Origin: Lithospermum erythrorhizon | Taxonomy: Eukaryota; Streptophyta; Magnoliopsida; Boraginales; Boraginaceae | Direction: 5' to 3' | Assembly (NCBI GenBank): GCA_019722365.1 | Contig: JADFUC010000133.1 | Location: forward strand, 62,001 to 126,000 | Length of the DNA: 64,000 bases | Shown here: positions 24,745 to 38,363 of the stretch, in pieces | Layout of the letters: every line of letters starts with the position of its first letter | Position numbering within the stretch: position 1 is the stretch's first letter | Notes under the pieces: generated by a model | Told to the model about the DNA's origin: nothing | Databases searched by the model: none | Seen by the model: the letters and a program-made list of their open reading frames with translations, nothing else | Program-made: the position numbers and the translations under genes

Positions 24745-27700
24745 CCCTGCGATCCCCTTTTTGCTCGTATACATGGTAAGAAAACAAAAAATTTCTTGTT
24801 TCTTAACTCCAGATCTTGTCCATTACTACTTACTACACTACTTTTCCTGATCCTTTGCTCCTTGTTTTTTCAAGAATGTTGATTATGTGAACTTTTCAGT
24901 AGAGAAAATATTCAAGATTCTAGAGGCAAGTAGGGAACTTTCAATACCCTTAATTGTGATATTTGTTTTGGGATTGTTATTTTGACTCATTTGTCTCTAT
25001 TAGAAGTGTGTAACCAAATGCCCTGTTCACTCAACTTTTTTTTTTTGTTGTTCTTGAAACTTTTGATTTGATAAGAACCAAATATGTTCTATGTTGATGA
25101 ACTGATCCACTAATATTCTCTTGTAACCTACGGAGGAGACCATGAGAAGAACAATTTGTGGGCCATTTCCCACACCCATTATTTAATGGGAATATAGATT
25201 ATAGAGTGCCACTATTAATTGCATCACTCGAATCTCTCTAAATAATGATACTCCGTAAGATTTATTTTGCCTACAATTTGGGAAATAAGATTTCTTCCAT
25301 TATTTTTATTATTGTATTTGAACATATGATGTATTAGTGATGCTATGAATTTCGCCGCCATCGAAAATCGGAATGTCCAAATACATGGAAACATATTATT
25401 ATTATTATGAAAAATTCAATCAATATCCTGTTAGTGGTGGTCCAAAACAAACCAAGTCTACTGAGTACTATTACTAGTTGAAGTAGTAAAATTTATTAGG
25501 TCACGAGATGTCAAAAGACAAGCAAAGCTACCATCAAAACCAGCCAATTCATCATCTTTCATGTGTGTATAACTTTCTTGTTTATGATCATAATGTAACT
25601 GCATACGCAATGTTCCATTAAATAATGGGGCGTACTTGATCAGTTCTTTTACATCATCGGCAAAACAAAATCATCCATAAAAAAATTGAACCAATCAATC
25701 TCATGTCTGCTTATGGTGGTCAACTCCACTCCGCTTGCCGCTTCACAGTGAATCTTCCTTATTACATATATTTACATGCTAGTCACAAGCACATATTTTC
25801 AACCCATACCATTACCCTCGGCCTCCCTAAATTCAATTTTACCATTTCTTTTCTGAATTTCAAACTTAATAATATCCTTTAATTATTTGAACCTGGAAAA
25901 CAAATACTGAGTACTACTAATTGTTAAAAAATGCGAACCGTCTGAAGAATTGAAGGCCTTCAAAAACAAGTGAATTTAGAATTTTATTAATGAAGAATGA
26001 ATATTATAAACAAATAAAAATATACAAAAGTTTATGTAATTGCTAACAACTTAAATTTTAAATAACGAGTGGTAAAATTTATTTTTTTTAAATGTAAAAA
26101 ATATAATTAAAATTTTTATGTACCATAATCATAAGAAAAGAGGGTCAAGACAAGACTCTCGCTCATTTGCCTTCAATAGCGATGCCTGAACAAGTACTAC
26201 TAATTGTTGTTGAACTATTAATGTCCCAACGTTATATTTGATTTATCCATAATAAAGTTTGTTAGTCATGACTATTAAAAAATCACCTGACAATGTTTTA
26301 AAATATGCTGCTTTTCTTTTAAAATGTAGTTTCACGTAATTATTTAATGCTTCAATATTTAAATAATTAATCATTATGTAAATCAAAGAGTCTTTTATTC
26401 ATTATAATTTATTTTGCCTGCTAGCTATATTGATCCCTTATAATTTTTAATAATATACTTAATAATAGATTTAAACCATATTTATTACTATTTGACAAAA
26501 TGTACTATTACAAAATTATATTACTTGTTAGAAAATTAACTACTTTTATTTTCATGTTTGAATAAAATGCACATTATGTAATTATATTTGCTATTAGAAA
26601 ATTCGAATTTCTCAAAAATAAATTTTTATATTTTATTATCATAATAATTCTAATATTATAGTATACTTTATTCACAATTCTACTAATCAATTTTATTTTA
26701 TGTATTTATTTAACAAATTTGACCATTGTATCATGAATATTTGCACAAAACTAAATAATATAAAGCATTTTTTACGAAATTCTCTCAATTTAAATTTTAA
26801 TAATAAAATACTAAAGAGGCCACACATTGGGATGTCTCTGTTTCGAATGCGAAATACTCCAAATAAATTATATTGAAAATCAATGGAATAAGTGAATAAC
26901 TATGACATACCTCTTATAAAAACTATATCTCGTGTAATAATTCTTTTAACAAAAAGTTAAACTTCAATAGTATATATGTGATTAATATTACTTGATATAG
27001 AAACTTTTAAAATTTTGATATAAATAACAACTTTAATATAAACGTCACAAAGGTTTCATTCAAACAATGAGTGTGACCGACCAGACACGAATGTTCATCG
27101 AAGAAAAGTGAATTTATATACCTGGTAATATACATATTCATACGTATTTTCAAATTCATAATATCGATTTAATTATATTTCATATGTAGCCAAACTAATA
27201 TGTGATATTATGACAATATACTCTTATAGTTTACTAATCAATAATAAATAGTAAAGACTGAATTATTTAATTTATTTTTATATATTGAATTCAACTTTAA
27301 TTAATTATTGCATCTATAGTTTATAGATAAAGATATTTTTATGTAAGCATAAAAACTAATATGTTATACATAATATAATTAAAAAAAATTAAATTTCTGA
27401 AATAAAATATCCAAATCTATTACTCCCTCCATACTAAACGATCATTACGCTGATTTAAGGTTGTCTAGGAATTGGCACTTACTCCTTCATCGAGCAACAT
27501 AATTTCGATTCAATAAAATTTAACGTCAATATTAAAGTACATTAAAATACTATTATTTGATTATGTTCACCAAATATTATACAATGTATAAAAGTATTTA
27601 AATTTAATATTTAATTTGTGAAAATCTAAATTTAAACATCGACAATCTATTGGCATTTTTAGTGGTATTAGATATGAATCCTCGATACTTTTTTATTTCA

Positions 27701-29042
27701 ATTATTTAAATATAATACAAAATATCACATAATAATTTGGGATATATATTATTTAATAAGTAATTTTTTGGATTATAATTTTTTTCAATTTATAATTGAA
27801 TAATTATCATACAAATTTTTTTTGGCATTTAGTGTATCTAATTCATTGCATTAAAACGAAGTTAATTATTGTTATGATAAAATTAAAAAATCAACTAAAA
27901 TAATATATCAATCACTTTATCCGCTTGGTGAAAAATGCTGCATTTTTTATATAATTTGGACGGTAACGCAATCTAACATACGAGCACCAAGATAAATACG
28001 GTGCCGATTCTTATTAATTATTACATATTTTAAACAAAAATATCAGAATAAAGGTAATATAGCCTATTATGAAAATGAAATAAATACAACTCATATTTTT
28101 ATAAGTAGGGGAATTGTCATAATATAATCAAAAAATTATCATGGTCAATATTACATCGAAAACTCAAAATATTAATTAAAATGAAATTGGGGAGGAATGC
28201 AAAATCTTCAAAGCTCACAAATATATTCTCAAGATCCATCATTTGACCACCAACTAAATCAACTATTTGGGATAATGCCATTGACAAGGGGATTAAAAGG
28301 TGTATTAGTTATTTTAACTCTTTAGGGCAATATACAAAGTGAACTTCTCCAACAAGATTAAATTTGTTGCTTATTGTATAAAAAATACTACTTCCAAAAG
28401 CACTACCCACTAACTCCATTATCATCAACATTTTAATTCCATATTCTGCCATAGGTCATACCGCACTTGACATTCGATAGGCATGAAATTTGATATAGAT
28501 AAATATATCTTTATTTTCTGAAAATAATTGATTAAGTCATTCGATATTCTATATCTCCGCCAAGTCAACCTAATTTTCTTGAGTTTTGTAATAAATAAAG
28601 TTAGTTCATTCAAATAAAAACGAAGGTGAAATTACGAATTTACGACATTTTGGGGAGAGATTTACAAATCTAAGGTTAGTTTAAAGCAACAACATTACAT
28701 TGCAGAACAAGTATAAATGTAAAATGATCATAGGATAAATCATAATGTTATAGAACAAATGAACAAATATTTGATTGACTCAATTAGTATGTTGAGTATG
28801 TAATCCGAAAGATGGACATGTCTTCTCTAATGAGATAGGAAATCCCAAAGAGAGATACAAAATTTCTGATGCCTTATCACTAAGACAAATGCATGGGGTG
28901 GTTCAAAAATATTGTACAATCCCCTCAAGATGATCTTTTTTGTAGCCTACAGATTGATATGATAGATGAAAGGAGATACTAATTTTTTTTGGGGTTTTGA
29001 TTTTTAGTTAATGTTTTCTACTTCCTATTTTGTACTTGTAAT
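24745..29042. other. AT-rich convergent intergenic region
   Basis: 4.3 kb between the pectin acetylesterase (+) and the PP2C pseudogene (-). Very AT-rich, with no open frame that matches a known protein. It contains a diverged MITE-like copy at about 27428-27665, starting TACTCCCTCCATACT. The rest shows only simple AT-rich sequence to my eye. Confidence 0.45.
27428..27665. repeat. Dispersed MITE-like repeat (intergenic copy)
   Basis: Begins CTCCCTCCATACTAAACG, similar to a Stowaway end, and contains TTAAAGTACATTAAAATAC and CACCAAATATTATACAATGTA, shared with the other members in this window. The right end is not clear, so the boundary is approximate. Confidence 0.4.
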
Positions 29043-31169
29043 TTACACAGATGATTTCCAGATTCTTCCTTCAAACGATATGATGATTACTGAGACATCA
29101 TCATGGTATTTTCGTCGATCGCCTTGTGGAATATCAAGTAGCTGGTGAAAATCCATACCTGAAACAAATGACACCGGTGGCTGTTAGAATTGATACCATA
29201 TACTATATAAGTATTAGCAATTTATAGACATGAGGGTCTGATTTTCTTACCAGCTTTCTTAGCAGCTCGAAACAAGACCTCTTCTACTAGATGTTGTGCA
29301 GGATCTCCTTCGGGGAATGTAGATAGGAACGACTCAACTTCAGAGATGGCTTCTTCATTGTTGAAGTATTGGTAGAGTCCATCCGATGACAATATCAGGA
29401 ATTTGTCTCTTGGACCTAACCTGTGGTGAAATAGATCCGGGAGACATGTGATGTAAGGAGAGGTTCCAACGTAGTCAATTCTGAACACCTCCAAGAGTGC
29501 CTCATTCCATTTAGGCTGCAAAAGTTTAGACATTTGATATCAACAAAATGAACTAAAACTGATATACTTGACATGATTGAAATTTAACTAGATAGCTTAT
29601 AATTCAATGACATACTTGTTTGAGATAACCAGCACCAAAAGCTCGAGTGACCTTCAATGAACCTTTCACTCTAGTATTTACCACAGCGAAAACATCATCT
29701 GGATGCTCGCGTCTGATTCGTCGAACTTCCTGATCAAGATAGCAATAAATAGATAACGTTAGAACTAGACTGAGAACAGATTGCAAATGTAAAATGAAAC
29801 ATTAAAAACTCAAATTTTGTTTACCTCTTTAGTAGATGTACAATGATCTGAAGTAATCTGACAAGCTGTAAAATTGTGGGAACTGTTGAACATATCACCA
29901 CCATCATCAAACGTTCCAACATCATTTTCATTCAATTGATCAGAATCAAGAACTCGTTGTGCTAAGACTGCGCGGCTATCGCCAACATTCATCAAGTAAA
30001 CATCCTCCCCTTTCATCAACATGGCCAAAACACAAGATCCCATCAAGTTTGGTTCAGATTTTCACCAACACATATCAGCACATGATTCTCTGTCTTCCTC
30101 AATGCCTCTGATAGAGCTTTCAACACCCCTCAGAACATGACTAACACTATCAAATTTCGATCTTCGTACTCTTCAGTTTCATATATTAAACTTCCTGCTT
30201 TACATTAATCCAGATCATTACACTCAAGTAAATTGATTTGAGAGAGAATTATCAAACAAATCTGCTTTATTATCAGTCCATAACAACCCCTTCAACTCTT
30301 TATGCAAATTAGAATACAGATTCTTCAACAAGAAATCAGTAGCATCAGGACCATTAACCAATTACAATACCAACAAAACTCCACCCATGCCTTCAGAACG
30401 CCAATACAGGAACTCTATCCTCCCCAGCTTTCCCTTGAGCCCACGAACATTCTGATCACCAAAAGACTTATTTAATCATCCTCTGCCATCCTCATCATCA
30501 TCAACCAAACTAGCTAAACTACTCACAGTATTACTTTCTTTATTTACTCCTCATTAATTATTGTTGATAATTTAACAATTGGAAAACATACAAGTATGGA
30601 TGTTGCCCTCATGCAAAGTTCAACTTTAGAGGACAAAACGTGACTCTGAGACAACAATTTCTTTAAAATTGGTCCAAAAGTACCCCATTTCTTGCATTTA
30701 GGCTTATACCTTTGAAACTGATCAAACTGATTATTATTTTCCAAAGGACCTGAAACAAAACTTCTCTCTATAGGTCCAGACATAAAACCTCTCTCAATAG
30801 GCCCTGATCCATTACCAGAAACTCCATGAATAGGACCAGACCTTACCAAAGGAATTGAAGAAAAAAGATTTGAACTCTGAAAAGTTGAAGCTTTATCACC
30901 ATTTACTCCATAAGTACCAATATCAAGAAGGGTGGTGGAAAGAGGGGTGGAGGTGTTGGCTGAGATGGAGGCGCCAGAGATTGTACGGAAGGTGGCAACC
31001 GCCGTGGAATGGGTGGTTGGTTGGTCGGAAACCACCGTTTTTGGTGGTGGAATATGTGCAGCATGAATGGCCTTAAACCTTCATCTAGTGACATGGAAAA
31101 ATGAAAACAAGTGATATATGGTGAGATATCTTCATGCCTTATAAAGCATTTTCCAATACCGTTTCCCAT
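29043..31169 (-). pseudogene. POLTERGEIST-like PP2C phosphatase pseudogene
   Basis: Remnant of a plant POL/PLL-type protein phosphatase 2C, a membrane-associated signalling phosphatase. The N-terminus starts MGNGIGKC and includes SLDEGL and FRTISGASISAN, and the C-terminal exons (29729-29616, 29515-29251, 29158-29043) keep intact splice sites and read NTRVKGSLKVTRAFGAGYLKQ, PKWNEALLEVFRIDYVG, FLILSSDGLYQYFNNEEA and [19 protein letters not shown]. The large first exon (31169-29825) is broken repeatedly: a frame change after SLDEGL (about 31085), stops after about 30544, a frame break before WAQGKAGEDR (about 30440), loss of the catalytic GIYDGF motif at about 30375 (reads GIVIG then stop), and shifts around 30040-30100 before LMGSCV. 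Introns are retained, so this is not a processed copy. Better preservation of the 3' exons suggests fairly recent decay. No full-length product is possible as written. Confidence 0.85.
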
Positions 31170-31348
31170 TGAATAATAAATAAATAAATAAATTATTGAG
31201 GGTGTAATAATTTATTTGTGTACTTTCACATATATTTTGTGTCAGAGATAAAATCAAGAACGGGAGAGATTTAGAGAGAGATTTAGTGAGAGATGTTATG
31301 GAAGATTGAAAGTTGATGAACTGAGCAGTTGATGTAGTAGATGTAAGG

Positions 31349-31372
31349 AGAGAGAGAGAGAGAGAGAGAGAG
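31349..31372. repeat. GA microsatellite
   Basis: About 12 GA dinucleotides, 180 bp upstream of the MGNG start of the pseudogene. GA/CT runs are common in plant 5' leaders and promoters. Confidence 0.8.
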
Positions 31373-32316
31373 TTGACTTTTGTATTGAATATTGATGATG
31401 GCGTTTAGATATTGGGATTTTGGTGTACTTATTCGATGCTTTTAGGAGTTGACTTTAGGAAAATAAAAATCTGATAATTTAAGGCAAGTTGGAAATAAAA
31501 TAGATAGGCATAATATATTGTGGAGGTTATAGTGGGGTTTGAATCTGAATATATTCTGATGGTTTTGCTGTACATGAGCGTGTGGAGTTGAAAAGTTGAC
31601 AAAAAAATTAGAAAAGTCAAATGGTTTTGGGAGTACAAGTTTGTTGGCCTTTCTAATCTGGATGAATTAAAACCGTAATGTAATAAATCAATCAATTGTG
31701 TAACATGCATTTAATCTTAGTTTAAATTTGATGGTTTATTTACCTTACTTGGCTTCATTTTAACATTTTATGTTTGGGACTTTTTTGTTGACAAAGAGTA
31801 TGGTTTGACTTCAATGGATTCAATTACTACTATGTGAACCTAATTTTTGCTTTTGTTGGTTGGAACTTGGGAGCTTGCCTTCTCATTCATTTGTTCATAA
31901 ATGATGGAAATTCAAATTCTACACGATATCTCTTGGAAAAAATATAGATTGAATGACTAGAATTAAACATGGTCACTATAATAATCATCTTTCCTAAAAA
32001 GACCATTAAATTCCTCGTATGTTAAATAGATGGGTTGTATTGATTTTTTGTGGAAAATTTTCACTTTTTCCTAATATAAGAATTGATATTTACCATCCAA
32101 TTATTTTTAATATTAAAATTTAACCGTGAAATTTAAACTAATGAATATTTAACCACTATATCAAATTATCAATTTATGTCACTGCTACAATTAACTCTTT
32201 AGCATTATTGGACAAAAAAGAGAGTAAATTTATTGTGTTATTGTTGCTTTTGCAATGATAATACATTAAACTGAAATATACATCTTTTCTTCTGGACATA
32301 ATGTGAATAGTACAAG

Positions 32317-32872
32317 TAAAACTCTATAAATTAATACTTGATAAATTAATTAACTCTATAAAATAATAAATTTACGTCCCCGACTTTCAGCTGCTTAAAA
32401 AATTACAAAAATCGATAAAATAATAAGATAATAATTTTTTCAAGCAAACTTTATAATATAGGTCCCAAGAAATGACAAATTAATAATTTTTAGAAATTAA
32501 AAAAATAATTAGTTAACTTAATGAAAATATGACTCTATAAGAATATAGGTAATATAAATATTTGTTTTAACTAAATAATTAAGATTATAATACTAAAACT
32601 TAATATTCAATTAATTACTATAAATAATATGAAAATAATTAATACTATTTTCTTATTATCTTCTTGTATTTATACTATCTTCCAATATCTTCCGGATGAT
32701 TTTACGTTGTTCGGATCAATCTCAATAAATTCAAGAAATCATTAATTGTATATATCTTCATGTTGTTAAAAAACTCTCTAAATTAATAAATTATTAATTT
32801 ATCGATAAATTAATAACTTTTTAAATTAATAAATTTTATCAATTCCAACACTATTAATTTATAGAGTTTTTA
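32317..32872. mobile_element. Non-autonomous element with TIRs (AACTCTATAAATTAAT ends)
   Basis: The left end TAAAACTCTATAAATTAATA and the right end (reverse complement TTAAAAACTCTATAAATTAATA) form matching inverted repeats. Each end is followed by further partial repeats of AAATTAATAAATT. The interior includes GGTCCCAAGAAATGACAAATTAAT and is non-coding. The structure fits a MITE-like derivative; the superfamily is not certain. Confidence 0.55.
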
Positions 32873-34365
32873 ATGTATGTAGTTTATACTTTACATTCAT
32901 GAAAATATGACTTATACTTAAAAATGCAACTGAAATACCAACTTTAACTTTTTTACTCATAAATGTACATGTTTACACATAGATACATGCCCTAACAATA
33001 ATGCTTATTGCAGATCATTTACTTCAATTTACAAAACCCTTATAAAATTGTTGACTAACAATGACAACAAAAATCTAAAATCAAATCAGTTACAGTGTAT
33101 ATTTTGTTTCCATTTGACTTATTTATTTATTTACAATGTCAATGCACAACAATTCATCTCACATAATTAGTTGTGGACATCCAATCATGAACCACTCCAC
33201 CGATAGTTCCATGCTCTTCCAAGTGACATGATATCACAAAATAATAATGCCCATGGGGTAATTGCACCGGTTCCACTTGTGAATTGTGACTCATTCCATT
33301 TTATTTAAATATTACATCCATTTCATTCAACTTTATTAAGTGTTTTGTTAAATCAATTAAAAATGTTGATTTTGACTATTAATAAGTAGATTAACCAATA
33401 TTCTTGGAACAAAAACATTATCTTAGCTAGATCAGAAATTAAAAATTATTAATATCCAATTTTCTAACCCAAAAGAAGGGTTTAGAAACTTTAGTTTGTG
33501 TTATGAGAAAACTAAACAAGTAGTACTCCATAATATATTGGAACGAATTTCAGATTTTAATTTGGTTAGGGGACTCAATCATTATCGTAATGTATCTAAT
33601 GTATTACTTGTGTCATGAAAAATATGCAACTTTAAGCAAAGATTACCTTTTGGGGTGGAAATAAAGTAATATTCCCTCACCGAATATATAGATATGTTTG
33701 ACTTTTGTAATTTACGGAGTACTTATTTTATTATGTAAGAAGGTCAACTCAAATGAGTTTTAGTTATTTATTTTCTTTTTTCTCAACTTGTAATAATATC
33801 AGTTCATTGATCTCAACTAAATTTGATTTTACATTGATTATTATAGCATCATATCAGAACAAGAATGTAGCTGATGACACTTCTTTTCTTTTTTTTTGAA
33901 AATTTGAAAGTAAATAATTCTTCTAGCTAGAAAATTAAGTAGAAGATGTGTAGGTTGTGCTTCTCTCGTATGTGGAAACTTCATTTATGGTATTTGCCCA
34001 TTATATAATTAATGGTTTCTTTGGATACATATTAACATGCACAATGTCTTCGAAGAAGTTCCTAAGTCCCAACTAAGGGGGTAAAGGGGTCTAGATAGCA
34101 TGCACCAGTTAAAAAACGAAATTGTTTTTTAAATTGATCCCAAAAAATATCGAAGATATGTCATATGTATTCCATTCATGTTTCAGTTTCCAGCAAGCTG
34201 AGAATCTTAGCAAACCCATGCAAACTAATGTTACATTGCTACACTTACAAACAGTACATTAAGAAGACCATTATGTTATGTTACATCAAGAGTTCAGCTG
34301 ACTAGAGAATCAACGTTTTTTCATACTTAGTATCTAAATTTTGATATTGTGTAGAGAGTAGAGAC

Positions 34366-37300
34366 TCATCCCAGTAACCCTCTTGCAGCTTTCCCATACA
34401 TATTAAGCACCTGCAATATAGAGTTCAATCAAACAATCAAGACATTTTCATTGCAAAACAATGCAGTCACTATCAATCTTGGCTTAACTCGAGAAGTACG
34501 ATCAAATAAATTTCATGGAAAACTTTAGTCCTATGGTAAAAAAAATACCTGCCTAGCTGAAAGTCCCAACTTTCCCAAATCACTAAGCTGTATAATATTT
34601 TAAAAAGATTGAGCTCAGCATCTGATCAGTGAGATAAAACTGAATATAGATAGACTGACTTGGTTATCTTACAGATTTCAGGGGGCTTGTTTGTCTGAGC
34701 TCCATTATATAGGCTGCCATCTTGTGCCCTATTCCCTGATAGAAGTAAATAATTATGAGTATTTGCATGACTTGGACCAAATTATCGATAAACAGGGAAC
34801 TCATCTGTCAAGTAATTTAGAAGTCTTACTTTGATCTCTAACAGCTCTTCCCTGGCATCAAGAACAAGAAGAAGATAAGAGTACGAACAGTACATGAAAA
34901 TCGACAGGGAGAGATATGAAGTCTCTAGTTACCTGCTAGCATTATTTAAGAATTCAATGTATTCTTGGATAAGAACATTCTGCAGATTGAGAGAATAATG
35001 TTAGTGAACAAGGCCAAGTATGTAACATACACCATCACTCTAATATGAACCAACATACCTTCAAATTAGAACTTCGGGAATGAAACTTATCAAGTGGTGT
35101 GCCCAAAGCTATTTGGAGATTATCAGCTGATTTTGGAGAGCATTGGGCATAAGGAGTCACTTTACATACTTGATCTGTTGCTGCTATATTGCCAGTACAT
35201 GTATTTGCGCTGATAGGCGAGAGAGCTTTTCTCATTGGACTCTGAACTTCGATTCTATTTTGACTAGGCGAGTCTAACTCCTCGGAATCGAACCATTTGG
35301 ACTTCTCATTCACGGAGTCCTTTACACGCAGAACCGAAGCTTCTATACAGAGGGCAAGAAAATGTAGTCACTTCAGAGCAAAAGGCAACAATAATGTATC
35401 TAGAATCTAGATCATAAATAACTGAATCGGAACAGTACCTGGTATGGCATTCTTGTCTAGTTCAACAGCAGTTAGATCAGCCAGAAACTCAAACACTTCT
35501 GTATTTGGGTTGGTTTTTAGGTCTTCAGCCTGTGATACAAAACATTTTATTTGAGTAGACAAAAAAGAACTTAAATCACTTGAAGAGACTTGTGTTTAAA
35601 GTATAACTTATTCATAAGTTGACCATAATTATCTTATAGATATTGTTCCTACTCATTAAGATCACTCTGCAATGAGTTCGTTAACTAGATTTGCACACTA
35701 ATGTAAGTATAAAACCTTTTTTACACAAAAAGTCAGCATTATTATTACCTCCACACAAGTTTCTGCCAGTGGTGCAGGCTGAAACAAATTTCTCCTGGCC
35801 ACGTGTGGAGAACTGCATGTAAGATGTGAAATGGTGAGGATCTGACCCATGGTTCCAATAGTGTAGTTAGAGTGGTAGGCTCACCTCTTTTCTACACTCG
35901 TGGCACCCAGCAAAATTTTTGGTTTCACAGAGCTATGAGGCATTTTCTTAATAGACTTTGAAGTACGAGGAGTTTTAGAGATCAAGGGAGAAGCAAAATG
36001 GACCATTTTCTGAGAACTCTTTGTCTTTCCCTTGGACTCCAACCAAGCACGGAGTTTTGCTTCCATATCCACTTTAACCTCTGAAGTATCTTTAGTCAAA
36101 GCTGGAGAAACAGGTACGGAGATGTGGCACGATCTGGCAGCTAAGCTGACTGTATTAACTGATTCTTGATATTCACCTGGATTCTGATGCAGAAAGAAAA
36201 CAAACAGCTTATATGGTGCACTTCGTATTGTAACAAGAAAATTGAATATTTAATGACAATCATTACCAAGCAAGCAATCATCAGGGAGTGGCTGTTTGAT
36301 CCAAGAGAATCCTGCAATATACGCGTCAACTTGCTTTCTCTATAGGGAACTCGCTGTCTGTTGTTCAAAGCGTATATAACATTTGATAATGTAAATAGTG
36401 ATTGATTGATCTTTGCGCTCTCTTGGAGGCGAATCCCTTCGTTGCAAGTCCTTCTGTTATCCTCATTTCCTGATTCAACGAGTTGTTATCAAGAGCTAAG
36501 ACGTTGTCCGTATTAAACAAACAGGAATTCGAGAGAAAATTTAGATCAGCATTGAACCTGCCAAGTCAATGAGGTTCAGCTTTCCAGTAACAAAGTTGCA
36601 TGTGCCATCAGCGTGAGAAGTAGAAACAGCAATGACGAGAACTCCATGGCTCCTGCTAGAAGCATCATTGAGACCTGTGTGTGCAACCTTTCGCCTTCTA
36701 ATTGCATTGTAAAACACCTCATGAAACTCAGCCATAGAATTCACTTCAACTTGAGACAGTCCTTTAAGATGGGTTTTCCCATCTTTGTCATCCAACACAG
36801 AGATTTCATTCCCTTTAGGTTCTAAAAGATCAAAACATTTTTCCAAATAGATCTCATAGTACGAGATCTTCACAGTACTCCGAGTACTCCGACACATTTC
36901 CAAGATTTTGGACATGGAAAGAGGCATAAGACCTGGGTGGTTTTCACTTCCCTGCATGGATGAAACAGCAATCATCATGTTTCATAACACATGAATCATA
37001 ACAGCAATCATGTTTCAAATATGCAATCAAAGTCGATAAATATATAGAGACGGCTTACCAATTATGAACATCAACCATCTATCTATAACCTATAGAAGTA
37101 ATGGAGAATTGGTATTTAAACACTTCACTGTGATGTTTCTCAAAGAGATCGCGAAACAAAATAGACATATCCAAATGCAACCACCCACGAAATCGAAGCC
37201 TAATTCTTCAAAAGGAAACCTGTCTAGCAATTCATGATATTAATTCAATACATAATCACTTGCCTTTAGATGACGAACACTACAAATACTAAAATCACAA

Positions 37301-38363
37301 CTATAGATAGTATTCTTAATCATATACAAAAATTACTAAGAAGTTTGAAGGTTTCTCATATGATTAGACTAAGTTCAATTTACCATACATAGGGATTATC
37401 AACTAGCAAGATCAACACAAGAACATGAAGGAAAATCTGAACCACTAAAACATCATGCTTAAACATAGAAGTAGAGTTAAAATTAAAGCCAAATTCATCA
37501 TTTAATTTATTGAAATGCTATAAACAATATTTTCCATCATTCAAGAATAAAATTGGACCTGCAAAGTGTAAGTCTTGCCGCTTCCAGTAGCCCCATATGC
37601 AAATACAGTAGAGTTATAGCCATGAAAAACCCCAGGAATCAAAGGCTCCACTTCATTCTTGAAAATCTTGCTCACATTATCATCTTCTTGATCGAAAAAA
37701 GCATCCAACTTGAAGTAATCACTTCGACTACACCCAAAATTAAAACCCATCATTTAAAAATCAAATCTTTAAACATAAACTAACTACAATAATTTCATAA
37801 ATGTATGGGCATATTATTCACAACGACGATGACTCAAAGCAGTGGCAGAACCGGATTTTTATACAAGGGACGGATTAATTATAATTTTTGAAAAAATACT
37901 TAATAGAATTATATTTATTTTTAAATTAGGGCGACTGCCTCCCTACGCCCCTAGTTCCTCCAGTCACTCAAAGGTCTCGCTTCGAGTACTTGCAAATACA
38001 AGGGCTGAATTTTGAAAAAATACAGAGTAATAATTTCATAAATATAAGCTACGGGATATTATTCACAACAACGAGGAATCAAAGTCTCGCTTGGAGTACT
38101 TGCAAATACAAGGCTAAATTTTGAAAATAATAATAATTTCATAAATACAAGAATTTTTACCTAGTTTCTTGATCTTTGAGATGAACAGTGACCTCACCAG
38201 AACGAGATGAACTGAGAAGTGAAATACAACAAGTTGGTTTTTTCCCATTTTCACAGACAAGAAAAGGACGAACTCTGACAACTACACGAACTTGGCACTC
38301 ATGATTCTTTGATGACTTTGATGGAGTGCAAAAAGGCTCATTTGTCCCAAATTGTTTGTCCAT
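34366..38363 (-). CDS. KIN10C: Kinesin-10 family motor with C-terminal helix-hairpin-helix
   Basis: Microtubule motor of the KIN-10 (NOD/KIF22-related) group, 640 residues from 13 exons (38363-38161, 37727-37559, 36951-36558, 36469-36267, 36183-35885, 35812-35749, 35529-35439, 35342-35059, 34979-34933, 34851-34830, 34735-34673, 34587-34549, 34410-34366), all in phase with GT-AG borders. The N-terminal motor starts at [10 protein letters not shown], has the P-loop GATGSGKT at about 113-120, switch I NDASSRSH and switch II DLAGNED, and ends near LAARSCHIS. The middle is basic and serine-rich. The last ~55 residues ([17 protein letters not shown], then [21 protein letters not shown]) form a helix-hairpin-helix, typical of KIF22-type chromokinesins and suggesting DNA or chromatin contact in mitosis. 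Exon 10 is a 22-nt microexon. Intron 1 contains a MITE and a local duplication. The choice of KIN10C over KIN10B is from remembered similarity. Confidence 0.9.
37789..38155. repeat. Tandem duplication in kinesin intron 1
   Basis: A unit of about 115 bp (AATTTCATAAAT, TATTATTCACAACRACGA, TCTCGCTT-GAGTACTTGCAAATACAAGG, AATTTTGAAAA) occurs twice, at 37789-38026 and about 38030-38155. The first copy is split by the hAT-like MITE. Confidence 0.6.
37840..37965. mobile_element. hAT-like MITE with 8-bp target duplication
   Basis: A 126-bp insert begins CAGTGGCAGAACCGG and ends ...CCTCCAGTC. It is flanked on both sides by ACTCAAAG (37832-37839 and 37966-37973). An 8-bp duplication and a CAGTGGC-type end fit non-autonomous hAT elements. 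It sits in intron 1 of the kinesin gene, inside one copy of a local duplication; the sister copy (about 38030-38155) lacks it and so shows the empty site. Confidence 0.65.

Larger units (their letters stand above)
31170..34365. other. Intergenic region between PP2C pseudogene and kinesin
   Basis: 3.2 kb of AT-rich DNA upstream of the pseudogene and downstream of the kinesin, both on the minus strand. It holds a (GA)n run at about 31349-31372 in the former leader region of the pseudogene and a 550-bp terminal-inverted-repeat element at about 32317-32872. No coding region recognised; the open frame at 31429-31710 has no known domain. Confidence 0.45.
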
